Position numbers and translations under genes: made by a program. Shown piece by piece: positions 26,326 to 35,586 of a stretch of 64,000 bases of DNA (position 1 is the first letter of the stretch; each line of letters begins with the position of its first letter). The notes beneath the pieces are model-generated. The model was not told the DNA's origin. It did not search any database and saw only the letters and a program-made list of their open reading frames with translations. Source of the DNA: CAWHYG01 sp963833505 (GTDB lineage: Bacteria; Eisenbacteria; RBG-16-71-46; CAIMUX01); NCBI GenBank assembly GCA_963833505.1, contig CAWHYG010000007.1, positions 868,001-932,000 of the forward strand, given 5' to 3'.

Positions 26326-28302
26326 TCAAGCCGCTCGGCGCCGATCGCGGCCCCGGCGGCGCTCCAGCGGCGTGCGACGCCGATCCTGGTTGTCCAGGAT
26401 CGGAAAACTCACGACGAAGACGACACTCCAGGGCGCGCCGGTGCGGACCTGGATCTCGCCTCCGTGTTCCTTGACGATCTGGTGCGCCACGGCCAGGCCG
26501 AGTCCCGAGCCTCCCGCCCTTGTCGTGGCAAACGGGACGAAGAGACTCTCCAGGATGTCTCCGGGAAGCGGCTCGCCGTCGTTCGCGATCTCGACCCGGA
26601 GATCGCGGTTGACGCGGTCGGTGCGGATCCGGATGTGCTGGCCCCGCGTCACGGCGCCCAAGGCGTTCTGGAGGATGTTGAGCAGGACCTGCTTGATCTT
26701 GTCCCGATCGAGCAGCACGGGCGGCAGGTCGCGCCCGTAGTCCTCCATGAGTTCGACGCCCTTGTTCTGGGCTTCCTCGCGCACGAGCTGCAAGGTCTCC
26801 CGGACCAGTTCGGCCAGGTCGAGATTGGCCAGGCGGGGACGGCTCAGGCGGGCGAACTCGAGCTGCTCGGTGAGAATCCCTTCCAGACGTTGGATCTCCC
26901 TCACGATGAGCCCGGCGTACTCGGCGTTCGGGTCCGATTCCGGCAGACTCCTCAGGATCCGGCGAGCGAAACCGCCCACCGCCGAAAGCGGATTGCGGAT
27001 CTCGTGCGCCACCTTGGCGCTCATTTCCCCGAGCGCCGCCAGCTTCTCCGTCTGCATGAGCAGGCTCTGCGTCTCCCGCAGCCGCTTGTCCGCCTCCCGC
27101 ACCTGTTCGAACAGGTTCGCATTCTTGATCGCGATGGCGGCCTGCGCCCCGAGGACGGTGAGGAACTGCTCGTCCTCCTCCTGGAAGACCGCTCCGTCGA
27201 CGTCGCCGGAGGACTCGCGGTCTCCCACGCCCAGGCATCCGAGAACCTGGTCGAACGCGACCAGGGGCACGAAAAGGACCGACCGGGGCTGTCCCGCCTC
27301 CAAGGCCGGCAACATGCCGTCGGCGGCCGCATCGGCGATCCGGAGCGGACGCGCTGGACCGACGCAGCGGACGGCCAGCGACCGGAGGGACTCCAAGAAA
27401 CCTTCTTCCCCCGCGGCCAGCCCGCAGTGCGAGGCGACCTTGAGCGCCTCGTCCTCACCTTCGGCGATCCAGGTCGCGGCCCAGTTCGCCTCCATGACGC
27501 GGGACGAGATCCGCGCGATGAGGTGCAGGAGATCGTCGAGATTGGTCGCCGAAAGGATTCCGCGGGAGATCTCCTGGACAGTGGCCATCTCCGCCACCTG
27601 CCGCTCCAGGCTCTGGTAGGTCTGGCCGCGCTCGATCGAGAGGCCGGCATGGTGCGTCAGCATGATGACCAGCTCGCGGATGTTGGACGGGAGTGGATGC
27701 GCATAGCCTCCGGCCAGGCCCAGGACCCCCGCGAGCCCCCGTGTTCCGACCACCGGCCACCAGCTCCACGGCCCTTCTCCGAGGGCGCGCACCACGTCCT
27801 CGGGATCGGGAAGGCCGTGGGTGGCGAAACAGATCGGCTCTCCGGCGACGGCGGCGTGCACCGGAGCGATGGAGACGTCCTCCATCGGATAACGCAGGTG
27901 CCGCGCCTTCTTGGCCAGCGGGCTTCGCAGGCGGCGCCGGGGATCGAGAGTCAGGCGCACGGCGTCTCCCAGGGAGGTCGGGAAGCCGTCCAAGAGTTTC
28001 CAGAAATCGCGGGTCAATTCCCGCTCGCGCTCGCCCGCGGCGTCGTAGCCGTGAAGCCGCTTTCCCGAACGGTCGACGAGCAGGAGCAGGGCGCGGTCGA
28101 AGCCGAGCCCCTCCTCGGTGATGAGCGTCGACAGCAGCGCGGAGGCGATGGCCGCGAGATCGGTCAGGCCATGCAGGACCGTGGTGAGACGGAAGAGCTG
28201 GGACATTTGGCCTGCGCCGTCTTCCGGCCCTTTGCTATACTTCGCTTCTTGAGCCTGTTCGGGATCGGCCCAGACGGGGGACTTCGACGGACTGCCGTTC
28301 AT
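26326..28302 (-). CDS. Cytoplasmic sensor histidine kinase with GAF domains
   Basis: A 658-residue kinase without evident membrane helices. The N-terminal 400 residues contain two GAF-like domains; the second includes FVPLVAFDQVLGCLGVGDRES and FLTVLGAQAAIAIKNANLF. The dimerisation helix has the phospho-acceptor His in SAKVAHEIRNPLSAVGGFARR. The ATPase domain shows VLLNILQNALGAV (N box), a G1-type IANDGEPLP, FVPFATTRAGGSGLGLAVAHQIVKEHGG. The last residues are Arg-rich. The signal sensed is unknown. The ATG at 28302 has GAGGAG only two bases away; a second Met (MSQLFRL) near 28206 is an alternative start. Paired with the receiver at 25870. Confidence 0.92.
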   Translation of the reverse strand: MNGSPSKSPVWADPEQAQEAKYSKGPEDGAGQMSQLFRLTTVLHGLTDLAAIASALLSTLITEEGLGFDRALLLLVDRSGKRLHGYDAAGERERELTRDFWKLLDGFPTSLGDAVRLTLDPRRRLRSPLAKKARHLRYPMEDVSIAPVHAAVAGEPICFATHGLPDPEDVVRALGEGPWSWWPVVGTRGLAGVLGLAGGYAHPLPSNIRELVIMLTHHAGLSIERGQTYQSLERQVAEMATVQEISRGILSATNLDDLLHLIARISSRVMEANWAATWIAEGEDEALKVASHCGLAAGEEGFLESLRSLAVRCVGPARPLRIADAAADGMLPALEAGQPRSVLFVPLVAFDQVLGCLGVGDRESSGDVDGAVFQEEDEQFLTVLGAQAAIAIKNANLFEQVREADKRLRETQSLLMQTEKLAALGEMSAKVAHEIRNPLSAVGGFARRILRSLPESDPNAEYAGLIVREIQRLEGILTEQLEFARLSRPRLANLDLAELVRETLQLVREEAQNKGVELMEDYGRDLPPVLLDRDKIKQVLLNILQNALGAVTRGQHIRIRTDRVNRDLRVEIANDGEPLPGDILESLFVPFATTRAGGSGLGLAVAHQIVKEHGGEIQVRTGAPWSVVFVVSFPILDNQDRRRTPLERRRGRDRRRAA

Positions 28303-28418
28303 GGCTCCTCGCTTTTCAGGCTCGCGCGGGTTTCATCTTCAGGCAGCGGGGTCGATCGATGAAGTGGTGGCAGAGGTTCTGGAATTCCGGGATTTCCGCC
28401 CAGAAGACGGGGGTGATC

Positions 28419-28730
28419 ATGGAAAAGCAACCGGCGCCGGCCGGACAGCCGATGCAAATTCAGATCGACGCGACCAACGCCGAGGGAATCTACTCGAATC
28501 TTGTGCTTCTCGCGCACTCGCCCTCCGAGTTCATCCTCGACTTCGCCCGTCTCCTTCCCGGCATCCCGCAGGCCAAGGTCTACGCGAGGATCATCATGAC
28601 GCCCCAGGCGGTCCGGTCGCTGCACCGGGCGCTGGAGTCGCGGATCGATTCCTACGAGGCCCAGTTCGGCAAGATCCGGCTGGAAGGCGACCCCGCAACC
28701 AAGACAGATATCGGCTTCAAGACGGGCTAG
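28419..28730 (+). CDS. DUF3467 family protein
   Basis: A 103-residue soluble protein matching DUF3467: NAEGIYSNLVLLAHSPSEFILDF, LLPGIPQAKVYARIIMTPQAVRSLHRALE. The family is widespread and small, with no established biochemical role. I chose ATG 28419 because the family begins close to this point and GGGGGTG lies just upstream; the frame is open further upstream to 28359. It is divergent from the histidine kinase and 111 bases before an aminotransferase. Confidence 0.85.
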   Translation: MEKQPAPAGQPMQIQIDATNAEGIYSNLVLLAHSPSEFILDFARLLPGIPQAKVYARIIMTPQAVRSLHRALESRIDSYEAQFGKIRLEGDPATKTDIGFKTG

Positions 28731-28841
28731 TCTTTACCCTTTCGTTGCGGCGCCGGGCGCCGATTCCGGCGCCGGACCGCGCGCCCGCAGGGTGGATCGG
28801 GTGGAAGGATCTCTCGGCCGGTTGGTGTGGAGGTGCAGGAA

Positions 28842-30101
28842 ATGCGGCCCATTCGGTTGTCCTCTCGCGCTTTGACGTCGCCCCCGAGTCCGATTCGCAA
28901 GCTCGTGCCGCTGGCCGATCAGGCGCGCGCCCGCGGAGTCCAGGTCTGGGGCCTGAACATCGGGCAGCCGGACATCCCGACCCCGAAAGAGATGTGGGAC
29001 GCCGCCCTGCGCGACCATCCGGCCGTGCTCTCCTATGCGCCGTCGACCGGCTTCCTCGAGCTGCGGCAGGCGATCACCGGCTACTACACCCGGCACGGCG
29101 TCTCTCTAGGCCCGGATGACCTCATCGTCACCACGGGAGGCAGCGAAGCCATCCTCTTCGCGTTCGCCTCCACGATGGATCCGGGCGACGAGGTCCTGAT
29201 TCCGGAGCCGCTGTATGCGAACTACCTCGGGTTCGCCAACCTGCTCGGAGTCCGCGTGGTTCCGATCCCGACCCAGCCGGAAGACGGCTATCGGCTGCCG
29301 CCGCGAGAGATCTGGGAAGAACGCGTCACCGGACGCACCCGGGCCATCCTCTTCTGCAATCCGGGGAACCCGACCGGAACGATCTACGACGAGGACGAGA
29401 TCGAGATGATCCTGGGCATGGCCCGGGATTGGGGCCTCTTCATCGTGGCGGATGAGGTCTACCGCGAGTTCTGCTACGACGGCCTGACCCACCGCTCGAT
29501 CCTCACCCACGACAACGCGGCCGACCGGATCATCCTGGTGGATTCCATCTCGAAGCGGTTCAGCGCTTGCGGCGCCCGGATCGGCTGCCTGGGAAGCAAG
29601 AACCGCGAGGTGATCGCATCCAGCACGCACTACGCGCAGGCGAGGCTCTCTCCGCCGAGCATCGGCCAGTGGATGGCCACGGCGGCCTACGCTCTGCCCG
29701 AGTCGCACTACACCGGGATCAAGACCGAATTCCAGCGGCGGCGGGACGTGGTCATGGAGGAGCTGGGGCGAATGCCGGGCGTGCTCTGCCAGGCTCCGCG
29801 CGGCGCCTTCTACGCGATGGCCAAGCTGCCGGTGGAGGACGCGGATCACTTCGCTGCCTGGATGCTGACGACCTTCCAGCATCAGGGCGAGACCGTCCTC
29901 GTGGCCCCGGGCAGCGGCTTCTACGCGACGCCGAACGCGGGAACGCAGGAGGCCAGAATCGCCTACGTCTTCGAGGAGAAGCCGCTCCGGCAGGCTCTTC
30001 GCGTGCTGGCCGAGGGGCTTCTGGCCTATCCCCGGAGGATCAAGGGCGCGGGCGACACCGGGAAGGCGGCCGCGCCGGCGGGAGCACGGCCCCGGCCCTG
30101 A
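28842..30101 (+). CDS. PLP-dependent class I/II aminotransferase (aspartate aminotransferase family)
   Basis: A 419-residue fold-type I aminotransferase. Motifs: LNIGQPDIPTPKEMWDAAL near the N-terminus, TTGGSEAILFAF for cofactor phosphate binding, FCNPGNPTGTIYDEDEI with the conserved Asn, VADEVYREFCYDG with Asp and Tyr, and the Schiff-base Lys in DSISKRFSACGARIGCL. SKRFSACG rather than SKxFxxTG suggests a subgroup different from the AspC at 39895. The ATG has GGAGG eight bases upstream. The C-terminal 20 residues are Ala/Gly/Pro-rich. The amino donor is not predictable. Confidence 0.9.
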   Translation: MRPIRLSSRALTSPPSPIRKLVPLADQARARGVQVWGLNIGQPDIPTPKEMWDAALRDHPAVLSYAPSTGFLELRQAITGYYTRHGVSLGPDDLIVTTGGSEAILFAFASTMDPGDEVLIPEPLYANYLGFANLLGVRVVPIPTQPEDGYRLPPREIWEERVTGRTRAILFCNPGNPTGTIYDEDEIEMILGMARDWGLFIVADEVYREFCYDGLTHRSILTHDNAADRIILVDSISKRFSACGARIGCLGSKNREVIASSTHYAQARLSPPSIGQWMATAAYALPESHYTGIKTEFQRRRDVVMEELGRMPGVLCQAPRGAFYAMAKLPVEDADHFAAWMLTTFQHQGETVLVAPGSGFYATPNAGTQEARIAYVFEEKPLRQALRVLAEGLLAYPRRIKGAGDTGKAAAPAGARPRP

Positions 30102-30373
30102 GCGTCATGCCGGCGGTCGGGGAGAAGGAATCAGGCGTCTAGGAGGAGCGGGGCGGCATTCCCAGCTGCCCCAGAATCGCAGGCCTCCTGACAGGATTGG
30201 ACGAAGAACTTGCGCTTCGGGGCTCTTGGGCTTCGGAGCGCGTTCTTTGTCGGATTTAGTCTTCGGCTCCCAGCCGCAACACTGTGACCGTGGGCATTAT
30301 GAGCCGGACCGCAGGCCGCCCCAAACAGAGCCGGTGCTCCCCGGCGCGGTGCTTGGAATGATGGGCTCCGGCG

Positions 30374-31291
30374 CTAGGACGGCTGAACCGGCCGCCGCCT
30401 CTCCATCAAGAGCGCCCGGAACGCCTCCGCCGCCCGGCTGAGCGGCGTCCCGCGCCGGAGGATGAGGCCCGACGTCCGCGCCAGGTCGAAACCCCGCACC
30501 GGCAGCGTCGCGAGCCGTCCGTCCGCGACTTCCCGGCCGACCGAGCACCATGGAAGCACCGCCAGACCGAGCCGGGCCTGGACCATCTTCTTGATCGCCT
30601 CCGGATTCGAGGTCTCCATCTCGATCCGAAGGTGGATTCCCTGATTCACGAAGAAGCCCTCGACCAGTTGCCGGGTGACGGAGTCGGGCTTGTAGCTGAT
30701 CCAGACCTGGTCCGCCAGCGCCGCCGGCTCGATGCCGCCGCGCGGTGTCGAGGGCCGCTTCCCTCGGCCCCGTCGGGCGCCGTGTGAGTCCACCACCACC
30801 AGCGGGTCCCGATAGAACTCGAAGGACTCGTAGGGACCCTCGGGAACGGCCAGGGTCGCGAGGAGCAGCTCCACCTGGCCGGCGTCCAGCATCCGGAGAA
30901 GAGGCGCCGTCCCGTCCACGTGAAGCGCCAGCTCCACCTGGGGATGGCGCGATCGGAAACGCTTCAAGAGGGCCGGGAGATGGTAGATGGCCACGAGGTC
31001 GGTCGCCCCGACCGAGAGACGTCCGCGGATGGCGCCGGCCTCGCCGACCTCCTGCTCGAGACGGTGAAGCTCGGCCAGCACGTTGCGGGCGCGGGAGTAG
31101 AGCCTTTCCCCGGCCGCGGTCATCCGGACGCCCTGCCGCGACCGCCGGAGCAGCGGTTCCTTCACCTCCGCCTCCAGCCGGCGCAGGCGGGCGCTGGCCG
31201 CCGGCTGGGTGATGAAGAGCCGCCGGGCCGCGCCGGTCAGGCTTCCCTCCTGCACGGCGGTCACGAAGGTCTCGAGGTCGCTCAGTCGCAT
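30374..31291 (-). CDS. LysR-family transcriptional regulator
   Basis: A 305-residue LysR-type regulator. The N-terminal winged helix-turn-helix is typical: LETFVTAVQEGSLTGAARRLFITQPAASARLRRLE, followed by the linker helix and a two-lobed effector domain (GRLSVGATDLVAIYHLPALLKRFRSRHPQVEL; VQARLGLAVLPWCSV). An almost ideal LysR-type palindrome sits seven bases upstream of the start codon, suggesting autoregulation. The divergent gene is myo-inositol-phosphate synthase, a plausible target. The coinducer is unknown. Confidence 0.93.
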   Translation of the reverse strand: MRLSDLETFVTAVQEGSLTGAARRLFITQPAASARLRRLEAEVKEPLLRRSRQGVRMTAAGERLYSRARNVLAELHRLEQEVGEAGAIRGRLSVGATDLVAIYHLPALLKRFRSRHPQVELALHVDGTAPLLRMLDAGQVELLLATLAVPEGPYESFEFYRDPLVVVDSHGARRGRGKRPSTPRGGIEPAALADQVWISYKPDSVTRQLVEGFFVNQGIHLRIEMETSNPEAIKKMVQARLGLAVLPWCSVGREVADGRLATLPVRGFDLARTSGLILRRGTPLSRAAEAFRALLMERRRPVQPS

Positions 31292-31297
31292 GGGCCA

Positions 31298-31318
31298 ACC
31301 ATAACACCATGTTATGGT
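31298..31318. promoter_or_regulatory. LysR-type operator between the regulator and ino1
   Basis: A perfect inverted repeat ACCATAAC-ACCAT-GTTATGGT. Its core TAACACCATGTTA fits the T-N11-A consensus of LysR boxes. It ends seven bases before the regulator ATG and overlaps where its promoter or ribosome site would lie. A TAGAAT at 31324-31329 may be a -10 toward ino1. Confidence 0.7.
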
Positions 31319-31496
31319 GGTTCTAGAATAAATCGATGCGGGTGATGACCGATCCGCGGGGTTACCATGACCGGCGATGCGCTCGGGGCGAGCGGCTCCC
31401 GCGCGGCGGCGCTCGTTGCATCGTCGATCCGCCGCCAGGGATTCCGCCCGCGACGGGACAAGGGAATGAGGCGGGCACAGGACCCAAGGAGGGTGT

Positions 31497-32810
31497 ATGC
31501 GCGAGTCCGTTCAGATCCAGCCGGCCGAGGGCAGGCTCGGTGTTCTGCTTCCCGGATTGGGAGCCGTGGCCACCACGTTCATCGCCGGGGTCTACGCCAT
31601 GCGGAAGAAGCTGTCCGAGCCGATCGGCAGCCTTACCCAGACCGGCACGGTCCGTCTGGGAAAACGGACGGAAGGCCGCTCTCCCCGGATCCGGGACTTC
31701 GTGCCCCTTGCCTCGATGGACGACCTCGTCTTCGGCGGATGGGACATCTTTCCGGAGGACACCTACCAGGCCGCCCTCAAGGCGGGCGTGCTGGATGCCC
31801 GGCTGCTGGCCCTCGTCCGGGACGAGATGGAGGCGATCCGTCCCTGGCCTGCCGTCTTTGATTCCAAGTACGTCAAGAATCTCCATGGCGAGCACCGCAA
31901 GAAGGGCGCGAACGGGATGGAGCTGGCCGAACAGCTCATGGACGACATCCGGCGTTTCCAGAAGGAGAACGCTCTGTCGCGGCTGGTCATGGTCTGGTGC
32001 GCGTCGACGGAGATCTTCCTGAAGCCGGGCGAGGTGCACCAGACGATCCAGTCGTTCGAGAAGGGCCTGCGTGAAAATGATCCGGACATCGCCCCATCCA
32101 TGATCTACGCCTACGCCGCCCTGAAGTGCCACGTGCCCTTCGCCAACGGCGCTCCCAACCTCTCGGCCGACATTCCCGCGCTCTTCGAGCTGGCGCGAGA
32201 GATGAAGATTCCGGTCGCCGGCAAGGACTTCAAGACGGGCCAGACCCTGATGAAGACCATCCTGGCGCCCGGATTCAAGGCCCGCCTCCTCGGAGTCAAC
32301 GGGTGGTTCTCGACCAATATCCTGGGGAACCGGGACGGCGAAGTTCTCGACGATCCCGATTCCTTCAAGACCAAGGAGGAGAGCAAGCTCTCGGTCCTCT
32401 CCTCCATCCTGCAGCCGGACCTCTATCCGGAGTTGTACAAGGATCTCTATCACAAGGTGCGGATCAACTACTACCCGCCGCGGGGGGACAACAAGGAGTC
32501 CTGGGACAACATCGACATCTTCGGCTGGCTGGGCTACCCCATGCAGATCAAGATCAACTTCCTCTGCCGCGACTCGATCCTCGCCGCTCCGATCGTGCTC
32601 GACCTGGCCCTCTTCATGGACCTGGCCCAGCGCTGCGGGATGCGGGGCATCCAGGAATGGCTCTCCTTCTACTTCAAGAGCCCGATCCACGCCCCGGGAC
32701 TCAATCCCGAGCACGACCTCTTCATCCAGCTCATGAAGCTGAAGAACACGCTGCGGTATCTCCGGGGCGAGGAGCTGATCACCCACCTCGGCATCGAGTA
32801 CTACGACTGA
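31497..32810 (+). CDS. ino1: Myo-inositol-1-phosphate synthase
   Basis: A 437-residue NAD-dependent synthase converting glucose-6-phosphate to inositol-3-phosphate. The Rossmann start is GVLLPGLGAVATTFIAGV, with the family segments GGWDIFPEDTYQAAL, VPFANGAPNLSADIP, VAGKDFKTGQTLMKTILAPGFKARLLGV, GWFSTNILGNRDGEVL and the late KINFLCRDSILAAPIVLDLALFMD. It would supply inositol for lipids or compatible solutes; no phosphatidylinositol synthase is visible here. AAGGAGGG lies six bases before the ATG. The leader from the LysR operator is about 170 bases. Confidence 0.95.
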   Translation: MRESVQIQPAEGRLGVLLPGLGAVATTFIAGVYAMRKKLSEPIGSLTQTGTVRLGKRTEGRSPRIRDFVPLASMDDLVFGGWDIFPEDTYQAALKAGVLDARLLALVRDEMEAIRPWPAVFDSKYVKNLHGEHRKKGANGMELAEQLMDDIRRFQKENALSRLVMVWCASTEIFLKPGEVHQTIQSFEKGLRENDPDIAPSMIYAYAALKCHVPFANGAPNLSADIPALFELAREMKIPVAGKDFKTGQTLMKTILAPGFKARLLGVNGWFSTNILGNRDGEVLDDPDSFKTKEESKLSVLSSILQPDLYPELYKDLYHKVRINYYPPRGDNKESWDNIDIFGWLGYPMQIKINFLCRDSILAAPIVLDLALFMDLAQRCGMRGIQEWLSFYFKSPIHAPGLNPEHDLFIQLMKLKNTLRYLRGEELITHLGIEYYD

Positions 32811-33355
32811 GAGATCCAATTCCGGGCTTCGCCGGGCGCAGCCAGGCCGCCCGGCGGAGCGCGGGGATCGATCCGTCAAAGGCATGACCGGGTGCCAGAG
32901 CGTGAGACGCGCATCTGAGCCCGACATGGGCACCGGAGCCTGAGACGCGTGGCCCGAGCGTTACCTCGGGGCGGCGAGCCCAGGGGGCGCGCAGCCCCTC
33001 TCCGTCGCCCCGTCGGGGCGCGTTCCTTGGGCCCTTCCAGCAGTCCCCCGTCTCGTTTGTTCCTCAATGGAACAAGTTCCGCCTCCACTTCAAGCGACAG
33101 CGCGTCCGTGTCGCCCCGTCCGGAGCCTACGTAGCTTTCTCTCGCCGGTCCGCCGGCACATCAGCCTTGGCGACGGCGCTCGGGCTGCGTGCCCGCCGCC
33201 AACCCATGCGCCGCACCGCCCAAAAATCGGCCTTCCTCAAGTCTTCACGACCGGAATCAAACCGCCGATGCTAGACTGAGGATGTCGGTTTCGGGGGCCG
33301 TTTCGGTCTCCGGGGCGGCACCCGCGGTGAATTCCGGCATCTCTGGGAGGACAAC
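32811..33355. other. Intergenic region without a recognisable gene
   Basis: 545 bp between ino1 and the radical SAM gene. No reading frame shows conserved features. Near 32898 and 32936 the sequence GAGCxTGAGACGCG occurs twice. A -10-like TAGACT precedes the downstream gene near 33271. The short AT-richer patch 33215-33290 is the likely promoter zone. A hairpin after ino1 is listed separately. Confidence 0.4.
32831..32855 (+). terminator. GC-rich hairpin after ino1, possible terminator
   Basis: GCCGGGC (32831-32837) and GCCCGGC (32849-32855) form a 7-bp stem with an 11-base loop, 20 bases after the ino1 stop. No T tract follows, so factor-dependent termination or chance is possible. Confidence 0.35.
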
Positions 33356-34621
33356 ATGGAGCGAGACGTTCGCCACAATCCCGGTCTCCTCAAGCTCGAT
33401 CTCTATTGCCGGGGCATCCGCCTCGACGACTCCTGCCTGATCGAGCAGGACGGCGGGCGCAAGATCCTCCGCACCCGCGCCGGACTCGGATCGGGCCTGG
33501 AGGCGATCCTGCCGACCGGGCTCTGGACGAACATCCCGGTGACCGAGGACTTCGCCGCGAACTCTCCCTACATCCTCTTCCGGGAGAACAATGAGTACTG
33601 GATCCACCGCGACGACCGGGCCCGAGAGCGGATCGCGCCCATCACCCTCTCTCCGAGGCCCGACTGGTACGATCGGAAGACCTCGACCGGCAAGAACATG
33701 ACCCGGATCGGCTCGCTCCAGGGGACCTACCTCGCCATCTATCAGGCCAAGGTCTGCGAGTACTGGTCCGAGAGCACCAAGGTGAACTGCAAGTTCTGCT
33801 CGGTCGGACTGAACCTCGGCGTGGACGACGCCGACGAGAAATCGATCCAGGAGGTCATGGAAGTCGTGTGGGCCGCGATCGACGAATCGGGCATCACTTA
33901 CGTGGATTTCAACACGGGCCACTTCCACGATCACACCTTTCTCGACATCCTCGAGCCGTACATCAAGGAGATCAAGCGGCAGACCGGCCTCATGATCGGG
34001 ATCCAGACGCCGCCTCACCCGGACCTCTCGCGCTACGACGCCCTGAAGAAGATCGGCGTGAACCGGGTGTCCTTCTGCTTCGAGCTTTTCGACGAGCCGC
34101 GCTTCACCGAGGTCTGTCCGGGCAAGAACCGCGAGTACGGGCTGCAGCGCTATCTCGACGCGGTCGAGTACTGCGCCAAGCTGGCCGGCGGCGGCCCGTT
34201 CGATCCCTGGGTCAGCAACGGCGAGATCGTCGCCGGGCTCGAGCCGCCCGAATCGAGCATCGCGGCGATCGACTGGATCACGGGCGTCGGCGCCATCCCC
34301 ACGGTCTGCGTCTTCCGTCCGCTGATCGGGACCGACTACGAGAAGGTCGCGCCTCCGAAGACCGAGGACATGATCCCGGTGTTCCAACGGTTCTACGAGG
34401 CCTGCATGGAGCACAACCTTCCGATCGGTGTGGCTCCCAATATCCACGTGAGCCTGGTCCTCCTGCCGGAGGAGTGCCGCTGGTTCGTCGACAACCCGCG
34501 GAAGTACGCCCTCAAGGAGGCGAAGCTCAAGGCGATGGGGACGGTCTTCGCGGCGCAGTTCCGGTCTCGCATGCGGAAGATCCAGGCGGAGCATCGCCCC
34601 GCCGCGGTCGCGGGGAGCTGA
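33356..34621 (+). CDS. Radical SAM protein with an atypical CX10CX2C cluster motif
   Basis: A 421-residue protein. Cys134, Cys145 and Cys148 form CX10CX2C (KVCEYW...VNCKFC), followed by GLNLGVDDADEKSIQEVMEVVW and TYVDFNTGHFHDHTFLDILEPYI, which reads like the start of a radical SAM barrel with a glycine-containing strand (MIGIQTPPHPDLS; GVNRVSFCFELFDEPRF). The 130 residues before the cluster (RLDDSCLIEQDGG, NEYWIHRDDRARERI) resemble no domain I can name. I would not assign a substrate. GGGAGG lies just upstream of the ATG. It is convergent with the FAH-family gene and 545 bp downstream of ino1. Confidence 0.75.
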   Translation: MERDVRHNPGLLKLDLYCRGIRLDDSCLIEQDGGRKILRTRAGLGSGLEAILPTGLWTNIPVTEDFAANSPYILFRENNEYWIHRDDRARERIAPITLSPRPDWYDRKTSTGKNMTRIGSLQGTYLAIYQAKVCEYWSESTKVNCKFCSVGLNLGVDDADEKSIQEVMEVVWAAIDESGITYVDFNTGHFHDHTFLDILEPYIKEIKRQTGLMIGIQTPPHPDLSRYDALKKIGVNRVSFCFELFDEPRFTEVCPGKNREYGLQRYLDAVEYCAKLAGGGPFDPWVSNGEIVAGLEPPESSIAAIDWITGVGAIPTVCVFRPLIGTDYEKVAPPKTEDMIPVFQRFYEACMEHNLPIGVAPNIHVSLVLLPEECRWFVDNPRKYALKEAKLKAMGTVFAAQFRSRMRKIQAEHRPAAVAGS

Positions 34622-34632
34622 GCAGGGCAAGG

Positions 34633-35586
34633 TCAGACGACCGGGTTCGCCAGCTCCCCGACGCCCTCCAGGCGGATCGTAACGGTCTCGCCGCGCCGGA
34701 GAAAGACCGGCGTCTCCCGGAAGACTCCGACCCCCGCGGGCGTGCCGGTCGTGATGAGGTCGCCGGGTTCGAGCGTCATCATGCGCGAGACGTAGGCGAT
34801 GAGCTGGGGCACGGAGAAGATCAGGTCCTTCGTGTTGCCGCGCTGCATGGGGCGATCGCCCCAGTCCGCGTCGAGACTCAGGCCCGTGGGATCCGGCAGC
34901 TCGTCGCGGGTCACGATCCAGGGACCGCACGGCCCGAAGGTGTCGAAGCTCTTGCCCCGAAACCACTGCTTGTCTCCGTACTGGGCCCTTCGGCCGCTGA
35001 CGTCGTTCATCACCGTCCATCCGAGCACCGACGCCATCGCCTCGGAGGGAGCGACTCGACGGGTGCGGCGGCCCAGGACGACGCAGAGCTCGGCCTCGGC
35101 GTCCACCTGATCCTCGAGCGACGGATCCGGCAGCTCGATCGCGTCGCGCGAACCGACGAGGCAGCTCGGAGCCTTGGCGAAGAGAAGAGGGGCGGAAGGC
35201 GGATCCTTCTTCTGCTCGCGGGCGTGATCGAGGTAGTTGAGGCCGATGGCAACCACCTTGCTCGGGTCGGTCACGGGCGGACCGAGCCGCACGCCCGCCA
35301 GCGGATGCAACAGGAGATCCGGCCCGCCGGAGGCGCCTCCCCGCGAACCCGGTCCGGAGGTGTCGCGCCCGGCGCTGACCGCAAACGCCTCGCGCACCGC
35401 CGCATCGAGTTCGCGCAAATCGGGAAACGGTCCGCTTTCATCTCCGGAATCCAGGATCCCGGCCTGGAGGATTCCCCGCCAGCCGGAAGGCCACTCCGGC
35501 CGCACCACGCTCAGGTCGACCACCTGATCTCCGACGGCGACTCCCGGCCGCTCCCCTCCTCGCGGTCCGAAACTGACGAGCCTCAA
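34633..35586 (-). CDS. Fumarylacetoacetate hydrolase (FAH) family protein
   Basis: A 317-residue protein of the FAH superfamily, which hydrolyses or decarboxylates beta-diketo acids. Family motifs: VVAIGLNYLDHAREQ, PLLFAKAPSCLVGSRDAIELP, DAEAELCVVLGRRTRRV, GWTVMNDVSGRRAQ, QWFRGKSFDTFGPCGPWIV and the terminal LEPGDLITTGTPAGVG. The acidic residues of DAEAELCVV are the metal ligands. The TTG start at 35586 follows AAGGAGGGG at five to eight bases, which is better than any ATG. It overlaps lpxL by four bases, so it is the last gene of the lpxL-side operon. Confidence 0.88.
   Translation of the reverse strand: MRLVSFGPRGGERPGVAVGDQVVDLSVVRPEWPSGWRGILQAGILDSGDESGPFPDLRELDAAVREAFAVSAGRDTSGPGSRGGASGGPDLLLHPLAGVRLGPPVTDPSKVVAIGLNYLDHAREQKKDPPSAPLLFAKAPSCLVGSRDAIELPDPSLEDQVDAEAELCVVLGRRTRRVAPSEAMASVLGWTVMNDVSGRRAQYGDKQWFRGKSFDTFGPCGPWIVTRDELPDPTGLSLDADWGDRPMQRGNTKDLIFSVPQLIAYVSRMMTLEPGDLITTGTPAGVGVFRETPVFLRRGETVTIRLEGVGELANPVV

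Noticed and set aside
28201..28245. TATACT at 28236-28241 as a promoter for the DUF3467 gene
   Set aside because: No -35 at a suitable distance; it lies within the opposite-strand kinase gene.
26077..28362. 761-codon open frame opposite the histidine kinase
   Set aside because: Antisense shadow; the kinase on the other strand has all catalytic motifs.
30110..30300. Lys-rich reading frame on the minus strand (KTKSDKERAPKPKSPE) between the aminotransferase and lysR genes
   Set aside because: It lacks a start in frame and any recognisable domain; possibly a remnant, but not supportable.
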